Positions 18,565 through 28,503 of a stretch of DNA of 46,216 nt are shown here, piece after piece (positions within the stretch are counted from its first letter, which is position 1; each line of letters begins with the position of its first letter). Origin of the DNA: Chloroflexota bacterium. GTDB lineage: Bacteria; Chloroflexota; Anaerolineae; Anaerolineales; Villigracilaceae. The stretch is taken from NCBI GenBank assembly GCA_026390015.1, contig JAPLGS010000147.1:1-46216 (forward strand). The letters run 5' to 3'. The translations under genes were made by a program, and so were the position numbers. The notes under the pieces were generated by a model. It was not told the origin of the DNA, did no database searches, and saw nothing but the letters and a program-made list of their open reading frames with translations.

Positions 18565-19689
18565 ATGTTTGGACCAAAAACACAAACGTTGCAGCAGCGC
18601 GCTCAAAAAGTAATACCGTTGGGTGTGAATTCAAATTTCCGTTTTTGGGGAGAGGGCGTTACTCCTTATGTAGAAAAATCAAAAGGCGTTGAAATGTCTC
18701 CTGCGATTGACATGGTGCGCATGACCTGCTCTGGTACAGAAGCTACGATGCATGCCATTCGCGTGGCGCGCGCTTTCACTGGCCGCGATCTCATCGTAAA
18801 ATTTGAAGGCAATTATCACGGTATGCATGATCATGTTTTATGGTCAACATATTCGCCAGTAGAGTCTTATGGGAATCGTCGCAGCCCGATCGCTGTGCCT
18901 GCTTCTTCAGGAATTCCGAAGGCGATGCGCGAATTTATCATCACGCTCCCGTTCAACGACTTTGAAGGATTCGAGCGGGTCATGAAATCTTACGGGGAGC
19001 AAATTGCTGCAGTTATTACCGAGCCTTGTCAGGGGAATTGCGCGGCTATTAATCCACAGGAAGGATTTTTACAGCTTATCCGCCAACGCACGGAAGAGCA
19101 CGGCTGTCTTTTTATTTTGGATGAAGTGAAGACTGGATTCAGAATCGCCAACGGTGGCGCGCAGGAATACTATGGTCTTATGCCTGATCTGGTGACGTAC
19201 GCAAAAGCTTTGGGTAATGGATACCCTGTGGCGGCGTTCGGTGGCAAGCGTGAGATCATGTCCATTATTGGGCAGGGTGTTTCACAGGGTGGTACGTACA
19301 CCAATAATAAACCTGGCATCGCAGGAGCGTATGCAACTTTGAGCTTATTGAAATCCAAACCTGTTTTGAAAACAATCGAAAAACGCGGACAGCGCCTTAT
19401 GGATGGCTTAAGGGAAATTTTTGAAGAGAATGATATTCCTGCCGTGTTTACAGGCTATCCGGCCATGTTCTCATTTTCTTTGAACATCGACTCTGTTACC
19501 AGCCAACGTGAGTGGGCAAAGAGCGACCATGATCTGTATCTCAAAATAGCGGAGAAAGCCATTGCGCGCGGCGTAATGCCAGATTTTGATCCGCGTGAAC
19601 CATGGTTCCTGTGCTATGAGCATTCTGATGCCGATATTGATGAGACATTGAATGTGTATGCGGAAGCTGTGAAGGAAGTCAAAAAATAA
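18565..19689 (+). CDS. Class III aminotransferase A (GSA-aminomutase-like), internally shortened
   Basis: A 374-residue PLP enzyme of the glutamate-1-semialdehyde aminomutase-like subgroup. Visible are the phosphate-binding CSGTEATMHAIRVARAFTGR, the YHG motif, ILDEVKTGFR with the PLP Asp, and the PLP Lys in TYAKALGNGYP. Relatives are about 430-440 residues. Here the N-terminal VTPYVEKSKG runs straight into VEMSPAIDMVRM, so the segment usually reading 'DvDGneYiDy..GHa..' (about 60 residues) is missing in frame, joined near 18687. This part normally contributes to the fold and dimer interface, so activity is doubtful. The start at 18565 follows AGAGGAG; an upstream in-frame start at 18448 overlaps lrp1 and is rejected. 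Confidence 0.85.
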   Translation: MFGPKTQTLQQRAQKVIPLGVNSNFRFWGEGVTPYVEKSKGVEMSPAIDMVRMTCSGTEATMHAIRVARAFTGRDLIVKFEGNYHGMHDHVLWSTYSPVESYGNRRSPIAVPASSGIPKAMREFIITLPFNDFEGFERVMKSYGEQIAAVITEPCQGNCAAINPQEGFLQLIRQRTEEHGCLFILDEVKTGFRIANGGAQEYYGLMPDLVTYAKALGNGYPVAAFGGKREIMSIIGQGVSQGGTYTNNKPGIAGAYATLSLLKSKPVLKTIEKRGQRLMDGLREIFEENDIPAVFTGYPAMFSFSLNIDSVTSQREWAKSDHDLYLKIAEKAIARGVMPDFDPREPWFLCYEHSDADIDETLNVYAEAVKEVKK

Positions 19690-19691
19690 TC

Positions 19692-19738
19692 AAAAGTCGA
19701 AGATCAAGCTGATTTTTGACCATTCATCTTCAACTTTT
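19692..19738. repeat. Intergenic inverted repeat (GTCGAAG type)
   Basis: AAAAGTCGAAGAT (19692-19704) pairs with ATCTTCAACTTTT (19726-19738) apart from one mismatch. It shares its core with the repeat at 21075-21105. Confidence 0.6.
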
Positions 19739-19755
19739 AAACAAGGAAAATAATT

Positions 19756-21066
19756 ATGTCAAATAAACTAACATCTAAAGAAATCGTTGATATGAACAAA
19801 GAGTACACTTTTTTCTCGTGGTCAAATCAGGGACAGGTAAATCCGATCCCTGTCACCAAGGCTGAGGGCGTTTATTTTTGGGATGCCAATGGGAAGCGCT
19901 ATCTTGATTTCGCGTCACAGTTAGTAAATGAGAATATCGGGCATCAACACCCAAAGGTGGTGAAGGCCATTCAAGATCAGGCAGCTATTCTGGCTTTTGT
20001 ATCGCCTGGCATGGCAACCGAGCCGCGTGGATTATTAGGCAAGAAGCTTGCCGAGATCACACCTGGAGATTTGAAGAAAACATTTTTTGCCCTGGGCGGT
20101 GCGGAAGCAAACGAGAACGCGATCAAGATCGCGCGGCAATACACTGGCAGGCACAAGATACTTGCACGCTATCGCTCGTATCACGGAGCAACGCATGGCG
20201 CGATTGCGCTCACAGGTGACTATCGACGGTTGCCCGCGGAACCTGCCATCTCTGGCGTTGTCCACTTTCTTGATCCGTATTGCTATCGCTGCCCATTTGG
20301 TTGGACGAAGGATACTTGTCATCGTGAATGTATCAGTCATGTAGAAGAAGTGATCCAGCATGAAGGCCCAGATCAGATCGCAGCTATCATCCTCGAAGGC
20401 GTTACAGGCACGAATGGACTCATCATCCCGCCCGATGAATATTGGCCGCGCATGCGCGAAATTTGCGATAAGTATGGAATACTATTGATCTCTGATGAGG
20501 TCATGTCTGGTTGGGGACGTACAGGCGAATGGTTCGCTGTCGACAACTGGAAAGTGACGCCTGACATTATCACAACTGCAAAAGGCATCACTTCTGGCTA
20601 TGTGCCTTTGGGTGCGGCGATCGTCAGCGAGAAAATTGCCAAATTCTTTGACAACCATATGCTTTCTGCTGGCCTAACATATAACGGTCATGCTTTGGCT
20701 TGCGCTACAGCGCTGGCAACCATTGAGGTTTATGAAGAGGAAAAAATCTTCGAGAATGCAAAAAAAGTTGGAAAATACCTCGGTGAGCAGCTTGAAGATT
20801 TAAAGAAGAAGCACGCCTCGATCGGTGATGTGCGTTATATTGGTTTGTTCACAGCTATGGAATTAGTGAAGAATCGTGAAACAAAAGAGCCAATGGATCT
20901 GACTGCGCTCAAGAATTTCCTGATTTCAAATGGCGTCTACGTTTTCAACTTCAAGAATATCCTTTTCATCGTGCCGCCGTTGATCATTACAAAAGAACAG
21001 ATCGGTGAAGGCTTGAAATTGATCGACGAGGGGCTGGCCGAGTTGATGGATACACAAACGGTCTAA
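19756..21066 (+). CDS. Class III aminotransferase B (beta-alanine/taurine:pyruvate type)
   Basis: A 436-residue PLP aminotransferase of full length. It has GVYFWDANGKRYLDFASQLV, FALGGAEANENAIKIAR (GGAEA in place of SGTEA), SYHGATHGAIALTGD, ISDEVMSGWGRTG with the PLP Asp, and the PLP Lys in TAKGITSGYVPLGA. A Cys-rich insertion CYRCPFGWTKDTCHREC near residue 175 resembles that seen in taurine- and beta-alanine-pyruvate aminotransferases. Beta-alanine or a similar omega-amino acid would give malonate semialdehyde, the substrate type of the next gene, MmsA, and this pairing supports the assignment. ACAAGGA lies upstream of the ATG. The exact substrate is not determined by sequence. Confidence 0.87.
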   Translation: MSNKLTSKEIVDMNKEYTFFSWSNQGQVNPIPVTKAEGVYFWDANGKRYLDFASQLVNENIGHQHPKVVKAIQDQAAILAFVSPGMATEPRGLLGKKLAEITPGDLKKTFFALGGAEANENAIKIARQYTGRHKILARYRSYHGATHGAIALTGDYRRLPAEPAISGVVHFLDPYCYRCPFGWTKDTCHRECISHVEEVIQHEGPDQIAAIILEGVTGTNGLIIPPDEYWPRMREICDKYGILLISDEVMSGWGRTGEWFAVDNWKVTPDIITTAKGITSGYVPLGAAIVSEKIAKFFDNHMLSAGLTYNGHALACATALATIEVYEEEKIFENAKKVGKYLGEQLEDLKKKHASIGDVRYIGLFTAMELVKNRETKEPMDLTALKNFLISNGVYVFNFKNILFIVPPLIITKEQIGEGLKLIDEGLAELMDTQTV

Positions 21067-21074
21067 AATCAAAG

Positions 21075-21105
21075 GTCGAAGGTCAAACGACTTTTGACCT
21101 TTGAC
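21075..21105. repeat. Intergenic inverted repeat (GTCGAAG type)
   Basis: GTCGAAGGTCAAA (21075-21087) pairs with TTTGACCTTTGAC (21093-21105) with one mismatch. Same family as 19692-19738. Confidence 0.6.
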
Positions 21106-21122
21106 AATCTTTTGGAGAACCT

Positions 21123-22589
21123 ATGGAAATCTTAAACTACATAAATGGCGAATGGGTGAAACCAGACGTAAAAGAATATTTTGATGTCATCAATCCCGCG
21201 ACGGGCGAGGTGATCGCGCGTACTCCGCTCGGCACAAAGGCGGATGTGGAAGCGGCGGCAAAGGCGGCCAGTGAAGCATATCTTTCTTGGCGCCGCGTAC
21301 CTGTCAATGACCGTGTGCAGTATTTGTTCAAGCTTCGTAATTTGATGCGTGAAAATGCAGATGAAATTGCAAAATATATCACCAACGAAGCGGGCAAAAC
21401 TTTTGAAGAAGCCAAAGCTGAGATGGTTCGCGCTTACGAAAATATTGAAGTGGCTTGCGGTATGCCGATGATGATGAAAGGCGAGCTCGCTGAAGATATC
21501 GCGCCTGGCATTGACGAGTTGATGATCCGCCAGCCTGTGGGCGTGTGCGCCACCATCGCGCCGTTCAATTTCCCTGGCATGATCCCATTTTGGTATTTGC
21601 CGTACGCCATCGCCGCGGGCAATACTTATATTGTGAAGCCGTCTGAAAAAGTTCCTATGACGATGCAGTTTATTTTTAAACTCATTGAACAGATCGGTTT
21701 GCCGAAGGGCGTCATTAATATGGTCAACGGCGGGAAGGAAACTGTGGATGGAATTCTCGAACATCCCGCCATTCGCGCGATCACTTTTGTGGGTTCGACC
21801 AATGTCGCAAAATATATTTATTCAACCGCCGCATTTCATGGAAAGCGGGTACAGGCGCAAGGTGGAGCGAAGAACCCTGTGATCATTTTGCCTGATGCAG
21901 ATATGGAAATGGCTACGAAGATCATCGCCGACTCAGCTTTCGGGTGTGCAGGGCAGCGCTGCCTGGCAGTCTCCCTCGCTGTGACCGTGGGCGAGGCGCG
22001 CGGCATGTTCAATGAATTGATATGTGACGCGGCTTCAACCAGAACAGTCGGCTATGGACTCGATGCTGGCGTGCAAATGGGACCTGTCATCAATACAGCC
22101 AGTATGCAGCGTGTGGAGCAGTTGATCGCACTCGGCGCGAAAGAAGGCGCAGGCGTCCCTGTTGATGGCCGCGGAACGGTCGTGAAAGGCTATGAGCGTG
22201 GCGCCTTTGTCAGACCAACGATTCTGTCCGACGTCCCAATTGGTAGCGAGATTGCGAGGACAGAAATCTTTGGACCAGTATTAAGTCTGGTACACGTCAA
22301 TTCCATCGATGAAGCCATCCAATTGGTAAATAGCGGACAGTATGGAAATCAAGCGAGCCTATTCACTACCAGCGGAAACGCCGCGCGCAGATTTAGATAC
22401 GAAGCCGATGCGGGCAATATCGGAATCAATATTGGCGTCGCTGCGCCGATGGCATTCTTCCCATTTAGCGGCTGGAAGGATTCGTTCTTTGGAGATATGC
22501 ACGGGCAGGGCATGGATGCGGTTGAATTCTTCACACAAAAGAAAATTGTTGTGGAACGCTGGCCGAAAGAGTGGACGAGAAAGTTTTAA
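21123..22589 (+). CDS. mmsA: CoA-acylating (methyl)malonate-semialdehyde dehydrogenase
   Basis: A 488-residue aldehyde dehydrogenase of the MmsA subgroup. It shows YINGEWVKP at the start, [24 protein letters not shown], the cofactor loop [12 protein letters not shown], and the catalytic Cys in [10 protein letters not shown] near residue 283. [17 protein letters not shown] near the C-terminus is characteristic of MmsA. The enzyme oxidises malonate or methylmalonate semialdehyde with NAD+ and CoA to acetyl- or propionyl-CoA plus CO2. It would complete degradation of beta-alanine or beta-aminoisobutyrate after aminotransferase B. TTGGAG precedes the ATG by 6 bases. Confidence 0.93.
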   Translation: MEILNYINGEWVKPDVKEYFDVINPATGEVIARTPLGTKADVEAAAKAASEAYLSWRRVPVNDRVQYLFKLRNLMRENADEIAKYITNEAGKTFEEAKAEMVRAYENIEVACGMPMMMKGELAEDIAPGIDELMIRQPVGVCATIAPFNFPGMIPFWYLPYAIAAGNTYIVKPSEKVPMTMQFIFKLIEQIGLPKGVINMVNGGKETVDGILEHPAIRAITFVGSTNVAKYIYSTAAFHGKRVQAQGGAKNPVIILPDADMEMATKIIADSAFGCAGQRCLAVSLAVTVGEARGMFNELICDAASTRTVGYGLDAGVQMGPVINTASMQRVEQLIALGAKEGAGVPVDGRGTVVKGYERGAFVRPTILSDVPIGSEIARTEIFGPVLSLVHVNSIDEAIQLVNSGQYGNQASLFTTSGNAARRFRYEADAGNIGINIGVAAPMAFFPFSGWKDSFFGDMHGQGMDAVEFFTQKKIVVERWPKEWTRKF

Positions 22590-22601
22590 AATAATTTTTC
22601 C

Positions 22602-22676
22602 CGTCATTGCGAGGTCGGTGTACTTCCGCCCGAAGCAATCTTCTGCGAAAGATGAGATTGATTCGTCGCAATGACG
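22602..22676. repeat. REP-like inverted repeat (TCATTGCGA type)
   Basis: CGTCATTGCGA (22602-22612) is mirrored by TCGCAATGACG (22666-22676), with inner arms GAAGCAATCT and AGATTGATTC. This is the same kind of element as 30514-30635. It separates mmsA from aminotransferase C. Confidence 0.8.
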
Positions 22677-22693
22677 AAATATTGAGGATTTTT

Positions 22694-24055
22694 ATGACAA
22701 CCGATTACGAAGACGCATTGGATTATTCATCGCGCTGGCTGGATTGGATCCAGAAGAAAGAATTTCCTACACAGGAAGAAGCATTTAAGATCATTGATGA
22801 ATCAAAAAATAATTTTGCAGAATACTACAACCGTAACTGGCTGGAGTATCGCAAATCTGTAACCGAGTCTGGTGACTGGGCGGCCGTGGAATGGGGCGGT
22901 TCGGGGGCGGTCTTCAAGGATGTGTTGGGCCGCGAGTATTTGGATTTTCTTGGCGGCTACGGCATGATGGACCTGGGCTGGAGTCATCCGGATGTGGTGA
23001 GCGCGGTCAAGGCGCAGTTGGATCGTTCGCCGATGCCTTCGCAGGAATTGATCGACCCGCTGCGCGGCGTGCTTGGAAAACTTTTGGCAAGCATCACGCC
23101 CGGCGATTTGAAATATAGCTGGTTTGCGGCAAGCGGAGCCGAAGCTAATGAAGCCGCAATGAAGATCGCGAAATTATATACAGGCAAGTCTGCATTCATC
23201 GTGGGCGTGAAAGCCTTTCATGGCAAGACCATGGGCGCTCTTTCGTTAATGGGCAAAGCCGATTATCGCGCGCCGATGGGAGCGTTGTATGGCGGACAGG
23301 TTTATCACGTCCCATTTGGTGATGCGGATGCGGTTGAGAAACAGCTTGAGATCTGCGAGAAAGTTGGCATCGGCGTGGCGGCGGTCATGTTCGAACCAAT
23401 TCAAGGCGAGTCGGGCGCAATCGTTCCGCCTGATGATTTTTGGCCGCGCATCCGCGCCGCGACGAAAAAATATGGAGTGCTGTTAATTGCGGATGAAGTC
23501 CAAACGGGTTTGGGGCGTACGGGCAAGCTGTGGGGCGTTGATCATTGGGACGTTATCCCTGATATTTTGACCGTGGCCAAATCTTTGGGCGGCGGCGTGA
23601 TGCCCATCAGCGCAGTGACAACGACCGAAGAAATCTATCAGCCAATGATGTATCCGAATCCATTTATGCACACCACCACCACGGGCGGAGGCGCTTTGGC
23701 ATGTTCTGCTGCGATCGCCGCCATCCATGTCACCTTGCGTGAACGCTTATGGGAAAAAGCAGCCGATAAGGGAAATTATCTAATTTCCAATTTGGAAAAA
23801 CTCGCTACGCAGTATCCGCAAATTTATGAGAAAATAACAGGCAAAGGTTTGTTGATAGGCATGCATTTCAAAACTCCTGAGATCGGCTATAAAGTTGCGG
23901 CTGGATTATTCAAACGGAATGTGGTTGTCGCTGGTACATTGACCAGCGCACAGACCATCCGCGTTGAACCGCCATTGATCGTTACTCAGGAACAAATGGA
24001 AGCGCTATTGGATCGTTTGAGCGATGTGCTGAAGGAAATTCATAAAACAATGTAG
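22694..24055 (+). CDS. Class III aminotransferase C (putrescine aminotransferase-like)
   Basis: A 453-residue PLP aminotransferase resembling putrescine aminotransferase (PatA/YgjG type) through most of its length. The long N-terminal extension (WLDWIQKKEFPTQEEAF) precedes AAVEWGGSGAVFKDVLG, GYGMMDLGWSHPDVV, QELIDPLRG, FAASGAEANEAAMKIAK, FHGKTMGALSLMGK, IADEVQTGLGRTG with the PLP Asp, and VAKSLGGGVMPISA with the PLP Lys. Putrescine would be converted to 4-aminobutanal. The start at 22694 has GAGGA upstream, while an in-frame ATG at 22607 lies in the REP element and is rejected. The polyamine ABC importer follows directly, which fits the substrate. Confidence 0.88.
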   Translation: MTTDYEDALDYSSRWLDWIQKKEFPTQEEAFKIIDESKNNFAEYYNRNWLEYRKSVTESGDWAAVEWGGSGAVFKDVLGREYLDFLGGYGMMDLGWSHPDVVSAVKAQLDRSPMPSQELIDPLRGVLGKLLASITPGDLKYSWFAASGAEANEAAMKIAKLYTGKSAFIVGVKAFHGKTMGALSLMGKADYRAPMGALYGGQVYHVPFGDADAVEKQLEICEKVGIGVAAVMFEPIQGESGAIVPPDDFWPRIRAATKKYGVLLIADEVQTGLGRTGKLWGVDHWDVIPDILTVAKSLGGGVMPISAVTTTEEIYQPMMYPNPFMHTTTTGGGALACSAAIAAIHVTLRERLWEKAADKGNYLISNLEKLATQYPQIYEKITGKGLLIGMHFKTPEIGYKVAAGLFKRNVVVAGTLTSAQTIRVEPPLIVTQEQMEALLDRLSDVLKEIHKTM

Positions 24056-24056
24056 A

Positions 24057-24131
24057 AAACCTGACAGGTTTCATTACGACTCTGATCGCTCAGAGATTTA
24101 TGAAAACCTGTCAGGTTTATAGAAACCTGAC
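24057..24131. repeat. Repeated palindrome AAACCTGwCAGGTTT (two copies plus a partial)
   Basis: Copies at 24057-24071 and 24104-24118, with a partial AAACCTGAC at 24123-24131. Each copy is itself palindromic, and the two can also pair with each other. It occupies the whole gap before potA. Confidence 0.75.
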
Positions 24132-24144
24132 TTGGAGAAGATAG

Positions 24145-25260
24145 ATGACCAGTGAATTTGCAGTTGAAATGCGCGATGTAGTAAAAAAATTTATTACGCC
24201 CGAAGGGAATGAGATGGCCGCCGTAGACCATGTCACCATGCAGATCAAGAACGGTGAGTTCTTTTCCATGCTTGGTTCTTCTGGCTGCGGCAAGACCACC
24301 TCTTTGCGTATGGTCGCAGGTTTTGAATGGCCTACTGAAGGTGAGGTTTACATCGAGGGGAAAGCCATGGGGCATACACCTCCATTCCAGCGAAAGGTAA
24401 ATACAGTCTTTCAAAATTACGCCCTCTTTCAGCATTTGACCGTCTACCAGAATCTTGCATTTGGATTGGAAATGGAAGGCGCAAAGGAAGATGAGATCAA
24501 GAAACGAGTCGGGCGCGCCCTTGAGATGGTTCAACTTACAGGCATGGATCGGCGCAAGCCCAAACAGCTTTCTGGTGGACAGCAACAGCGCGTCGCACTT
24601 GCCCGCGCCTTGGTCAAAACACCCGATGTTTTACTGCTCGACGAGCCGCTTGGCGCTTTAGACTTAAAACTTCGCAAAGAAATGCAGCTTGAATTAAAAG
24701 CATTGCAGCAGCAATTGGGAATTACTTTTATTTATGTGACGCATGATCAGGAAGAAGCGTTGACCATGTCTGACCGCATTGCTGTGATGAGCAAGGGCAA
24801 GATCCAGCAATTGGGCACGCCTGTTGAAATATATGAGCGTCCCACCAACAAATTCGTCGCAGATTTTATCGGGGAGTCAAACTTTCTCGAAGGCAAGATC
24901 AAATCCATTTCACAGAATGAAGCGAGTGTTTTCGTTTCCAGCATAAATGCTGAAGTGGTCGGCCTTCCTATTTCAAAGGGACTCGTCAAAGGCGAGGAAG
25001 TCATCGTGAGCATTCGCCCGGAGAAAATCCATATCGCTGAAAAAGATGCGATCAATCAAAATATGTTCCGCGCCACCGTGACGAACACAGTTTATATTGG
25101 TGTGGATACGAAAGTTTTTGTGGATGTGCACGGTGCGAAGTTAAAGGTGTGGGAACAGAATCGAATTTCAAGGCTGGACCCGAAATCGTTCTATACGGTC
25201 GGGCAGGAAGTTTGGCTGATGCTGCTTCCTGAAAATACGATCGTACTGAGAAAGGATTGA
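24145..25260 (+). CDS. potA: Spermidine/putrescine ABC transporter ATP-binding protein
   Basis: A 371-residue ABC ATPase with a C-terminal TOBE domain. Walker A is [10 protein letters not shown] near residue 39, followed by the Q-loop FQNYALF, signature [15 protein letters not shown], Walker [13 protein letters not shown] and switch His in [10 protein letters not shown]. After residue ~240 ([10 protein letters not shown]) comes a TOBE-type regulatory domain. Sequence style and operon order (A-B-C-D) fit the polyamine-type importers. Fe3+ or thiamine importers have similar ATPases, but the PotD-like binding protein argues for polyamines. TTGGAG lies upstream of the ATG, and its stop is just before potB. 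Confidence 0.92.
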   Translation: MTSEFAVEMRDVVKKFITPEGNEMAAVDHVTMQIKNGEFFSMLGSSGCGKTTSLRMVAGFEWPTEGEVYIEGKAMGHTPPFQRKVNTVFQNYALFQHLTVYQNLAFGLEMEGAKEDEIKKRVGRALEMVQLTGMDRRKPKQLSGGQQQRVALARALVKTPDVLLLDEPLGALDLKLRKEMQLELKALQQQLGITFIYVTHDQEEALTMSDRIAVMSKGKIQQLGTPVEIYERPTNKFVADFIGESNFLEGKIKSISQNEASVFVSSINAEVVGLPISKGLVKGEEVIVSIRPEKIHIAEKDAINQNMFRATVTNTVYIGVDTKVFVDVHGAKLKVWEQNRISRLDPKSFYTVGQEVWLMLLPENTIVLRKD

Positions 25261-25262
25261 TC

Positions 25263-26186
25263 ATGCTACAGCGACTCCGCGAAAGTAAATCTGCACAAGG
25301 TACGTTATTGGCGCTGCCTACAACAGTGTGGTTATTTGTGTTGTTGATCATTCCGTTGATCCTTACTTTGATAGTGAGCTTTGGCAGGCGCAGTCCTGAC
25401 GGCAATGTGATCTACACGTTTACATTTGAAAATTACACCCGCCTGTTTGGTTACAGTACGAATTGCGCGAATGGACAGCCTTCGTGCTTCGATCCGCTGT
25501 ATGTGAATATTCTTGGGCGTTCCTTATCACTGGCATTCAATACGACAGTTTTGGTGATCTCGCTGGCATATCCGCTGGCATACTTTATCGCGCGCGCGCA
25601 TCCGAAACAGCGAAATATGTATTTGTTCATGGTCTTGATTCCGCTATGGACAAATTTTGTTATTCGCGTCTACGCATGGATGATGTTATTGCGGAAGGAA
25701 GGCGCGATCAATATTATCATCGGCTGGATCGCGCATTTTCTTCATATTCCATTTACGCCTTTTGAGATGTTATATACACCCGGCGCGGTCCTGGTGGGTA
25801 TGGTGTATGAATTTTTGCCTTTCATGATCCTGCCGATCTACACCTCGCTGGAAAAGATCGATCTTTCCCTTTATGAAGCCGCCGCGGATTTGGGCGCGAA
25901 TGCGATCAAGACGTTTTTGCGTGTGACACTTCCATTATCCATGCCGGGTGTGGTGGCAGGGACAATTCTCGTATTTATCCCTGTGATGGGAACGTTCATT
26001 GTGTCAGATATTCTCGGCGGCCGACAGGTGATCCTGGTCGGAAACCTGATCCAGCGTCAGTTCCTGGATGCGCGCGATCCGACCTTTGGTTCCGCCGCTT
26101 CATTAATCCTGATGGTGATGACTCTGATCGTCACGTATTTCTATACGCGTAAATTCGGATTCGGAGAGGAGATCGTCGTCGCATGA
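25263..26186 (+). CDS. potB: Polyamine ABC transporter permease PotB-like
   Basis: A 307-residue permease with about six membrane segments and the EAA coupling motif [20 protein letters not shown] near residue 205. The ATG at 25263 follows AAAGGA by six bases. A TTG at 25257 overlapping the potA stop is an alternative adding two residues. It overlaps potC by four bases (ATGA). Compared with classical PotB, the first periplasmic loop is Cys-containing ([13 protein letters not shown]). Confidence 0.92.
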   Translation: MLQRLRESKSAQGTLLALPTTVWLFVLLIIPLILTLIVSFGRRSPDGNVIYTFTFENYTRLFGYSTNCANGQPSCFDPLYVNILGRSLSLAFNTTVLVISLAYPLAYFIARAHPKQRNMYLFMVLIPLWTNFVIRVYAWMMLLRKEGAINIIIGWIAHFLHIPFTPFEMLYTPGAVLVGMVYEFLPFMILPIYTSLEKIDLSLYEAAADLGANAIKTFLRVTLPLSMPGVVAGTILVFIPVMGTFIVSDILGGRQVILVGNLIQRQFLDARDPTFGSAASLILMVMTLIVTYFYTRKFGFGEEIVVA

Positions 26187-27079
26187 ACCCATTTCGCCGT
26201 TCTCCCTTTGTACTTACTGCCGCGGTTTTGGTGTATATCTTTTTATATGCGCCCATTATAGGACTGGTTCTTTATTCCTTTAATGCCTCGCGCGCAAATG
26301 TGACCTTTGAAGGTTTTATCCCCAAGTATAGTGATCGTATCGTGATGGAAGGAAGCCTGGTAAAGTCGAGCCCGTGCGGGCCATTCCATTGGTATTGTGA
26401 GCTTGCAAAAAATAATGATGTGGCGGAAGCGGCTGGTAATACACTGACCATTGCTTTCATCGCCACGATCATTTCCACGATCATCGGTACCATGGCTGCG
26501 CTTGCGCTTCAACGCTATAACTTCAAGATGAAGCCGTTCTCACAGCTTTCACTTTATATTCCGATCGTGATCCCTGAGATCGTAATGGGCATTGGTATCC
26601 TTACCCTGTTCAGCCAGTTCTTTGGATGGGTAAATGAAACCTTCAACCTCGTCGGCAACGCGCGCCTCTCACTCGGCATGGCAACTGTCACAGCGAGTCA
26701 TATTGCCTTCATGGTGCCCTTTGTGGCGTTGGTTGTGCAGGCTCGCCTGCAAGGCTTCGATAAATCCTACGAAGAAGCCGCCATGGATCTGGGCGCGAAT
26801 GAGTGGATCACCTTCCGCCGCATCACATTTCCTATAATTTTGCCTGGCATTATGTCCGGCGCATTGCTGGCCTTTACTTTATCTCTGGATGATTTTGTGA
26901 TCACGTTCTTCACGAATGGGCCTGGCTCAACAACTCTTCCCATTTATGTGTACGGATTATTACGCCGCATAATCACACCCCAAGTCAACGCACTTTCAAC
27001 CGTGTGGATTTTGGTTGTGTTTATCGCAGTCTTGTTATTACAGATTCTTCAAAACCGCGAGTCGAAGGATCATTCGTAA
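26183..27079 (+). CDS. potC: Polyamine ABC transporter permease PotC-like
   Basis: A 298-residue second permease with about six membrane segments and the EAA motif [21 protein letters not shown] near residue 195. [10 protein letters not shown] near residue 235 is typical of PotC. The loop after the first membrane segment is longer than in E. coli PotC and contains two Cys ([13 protein letters not shown]). The ATG overlaps the potB stop by four bases, indicating coupled translation. Confidence 0.92.
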   Translation: MNPFRRSPFVLTAAVLVYIFLYAPIIGLVLYSFNASRANVTFEGFIPKYSDRIVMEGSLVKSSPCGPFHWYCELAKNNDVAEAAGNTLTIAFIATIISTIIGTMAALALQRYNFKMKPFSQLSLYIPIVIPEIVMGIGILTLFSQFFGWVNETFNLVGNARLSLGMATVTASHIAFMVPFVALVVQARLQGFDKSYEEAAMDLGANEWITFRRITFPIILPGIMSGALLAFTLSLDDFVITFFTNGPGSTTLPIYVYGLLRRIITPQVNALSTVWILVVFIAVLLLQILQNRESKDHS

Positions 27080-27154
27080 AAGATATTCAGTTATCCCGCG
27101 TTCTAAAAAGATCGCGTCCCCGCTTGATTTCAAAATCTTCCAAAGGAGAAAGAG

Positions 27155-28309
27155 ATGAATAGAAATAGAATTTTCAAACTGCTGGCGCTCCTTGTTATTG
27201 CAAGTATGGCGCTGACCGCGTGCGGCGGCGGAGCTGCCGCTACTCAACCTGCCGCTGATGGCCCCAAGGTCACTTCGACTGGGTTTGAGTGCCCTGCACC
27301 TGAATTTCCGATTGAGGTTACATCCAAGGAATTAAATATTTTCGTGTGGACGGAATATATTCCTACTGATATGCAGGATTGTTTTGAGCTGGTCTATGGA
27401 GTAAAAGTCAATCGTGATGAATATTCTGCCAATGAAGAAATGTATGCCAAGTTGTCAGCGGGTGGTTCATCGTATGATCTCGTCCAGCCTACTGACTATA
27501 TTGTCAGCCTCATGATCCGTCAGAATCTGTTGCAGGAATTCGATCATAGTAAATTGCCTGCGATCAAAAACTTCGACCCGAACTATATGGATTTTGCTTT
27601 TGACCCGGGTAATAAATATACAATTCCGTATCAGGCTGGCACCGATGCCATTGTATACAATGCAGATGCAGTTACCAATGTGCCAACATCATGGGCTGAC
27701 TTGTGGAAACCTGAATATGCCGGCAAGATGGTCTTCCTTGATGACTCACGCGCCGTAATTGGCGCAACCCTGCTTACTTTGGGATATGATGTCAATACAA
27801 AAAACCCTGCAGAGTTGGATGAAGCAAAGGCAAAACTGGCTGAACTGGTACCGAATATTAAGCTGTTCGACAGTGACAGCCCCAAGACAGCCCTCATCGC
27901 AGGTGACGTTGACCTGGGACTGACCTGGACTGGAGAAGCCTTCCTCGCCCAGAAAGAAAAACCATCCATTCAATATGTTTACCCCACCGAAGGCGCGATC
28001 ATCTGGCAGGATAACTGGGCCATGCCCAAGGAAGCTCCGCACGCAGACGCTGCTTATGCCTGGTTGAATTACACCAATCAAGGAAATATTTTCTGGATGA
28101 TGCTGCGCGATTTCCCATTCACCAATCCGAATCAAGCCGCGCTTGATTTTTCAAAGACCGATCACAAAGATCTTTATGATGCCTACATGGCTTCTCCGAT
28201 CACAAATACACCGGTGGAGGCGATCAAGAATTCGCATCGCATTGACGATGTTGGCGAAGCACTCCCGCTTTATGATCAGATATGGACCGAAGTAAAAGGC
28301 GGTCAATAG
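27155..28309 (+). CDS. potD: Polyamine ABC transporter substrate-binding lipoprotein PotD-like
   Basis: A 384-residue extracytoplasmic binding protein. It has a lipoprotein signal (hydrophobic residues 8-20, lipobox LTAC with the Cys at about residue 23) followed by an Ala/Gly-rich tether. The mature protein starts KELNIFVWTEYIP, corresponding to the 'L.vynW.eYi' start of PotD/PotF, and has YDLVQPTDYIV, IPYQAGTDAIVYN and WADLWKPEYAGK. Polyamine-binding proteins use acidic and aromatic residues in the cleft, but I cannot assign them reliably. AAAGGAGA lies upstream of the ATG. A 75-base gap separates it from potC, and a strong terminator follows, closing the transport operon. Confidence 0.9.
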   Translation: MNRNRIFKLLALLVIASMALTACGGGAAATQPAADGPKVTSTGFECPAPEFPIEVTSKELNIFVWTEYIPTDMQDCFELVYGVKVNRDEYSANEEMYAKLSAGGSSYDLVQPTDYIVSLMIRQNLLQEFDHSKLPAIKNFDPNYMDFAFDPGNKYTIPYQAGTDAIVYNADAVTNVPTSWADLWKPEYAGKMVFLDDSRAVIGATLLTLGYDVNTKNPAELDEAKAKLAELVPNIKLFDSDSPKTALIAGDVDLGLTWTGEAFLAQKEKPSIQYVYPTEGAIIWQDNWAMPKEAPHADAAYAWLNYTNQGNIFWMMLRDFPFTNPNQAALDFSKTDHKDLYDAYMASPITNTPVEAIKNSHRIDDVGEALPLYDQIWTEVKGGQ

Positions 28310-28346
28310 ACTTCCGGTTTGAGCGTTGACATGTAATATTAGATGT

Positions 28347-28377
28347 CCCGACAGGTGAAAGCCTGTCGGGATTTTTT
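28347..28377 (+). terminator. Rho-independent terminator after potD
   Basis: CCCGACAGG and CCTGTCGGG pair around TGAAAG, followed by ATTTTTT. Confidence 0.92.
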
Positions 28378-28468
28378 GATTTAATCGCGCGTTCCGAATC
28401 TTTGCTGATTTTCTCTGTACTAAAAGTTATAAGAATGATACTTTTAGTTCAAAATCATCATAAATCTA

Positions 28469-28497
28469 TTGACAATAGTGCAGAATGGTTATATTAT
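28469..28497 (+). promoter_or_regulatory. Strong sigma-70-like promoter of the second Lrp gene
   Basis: TTGACA (28469-28474), a 17-base spacer and TATTAT (28492-28497). The expected transcription start, about 7 bases downstream, coincides with the ATG at 28504, so the mRNA is probably leaderless. Confidence 0.75.
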
Positions 28498-28503
28498 ATA
28501 GCT

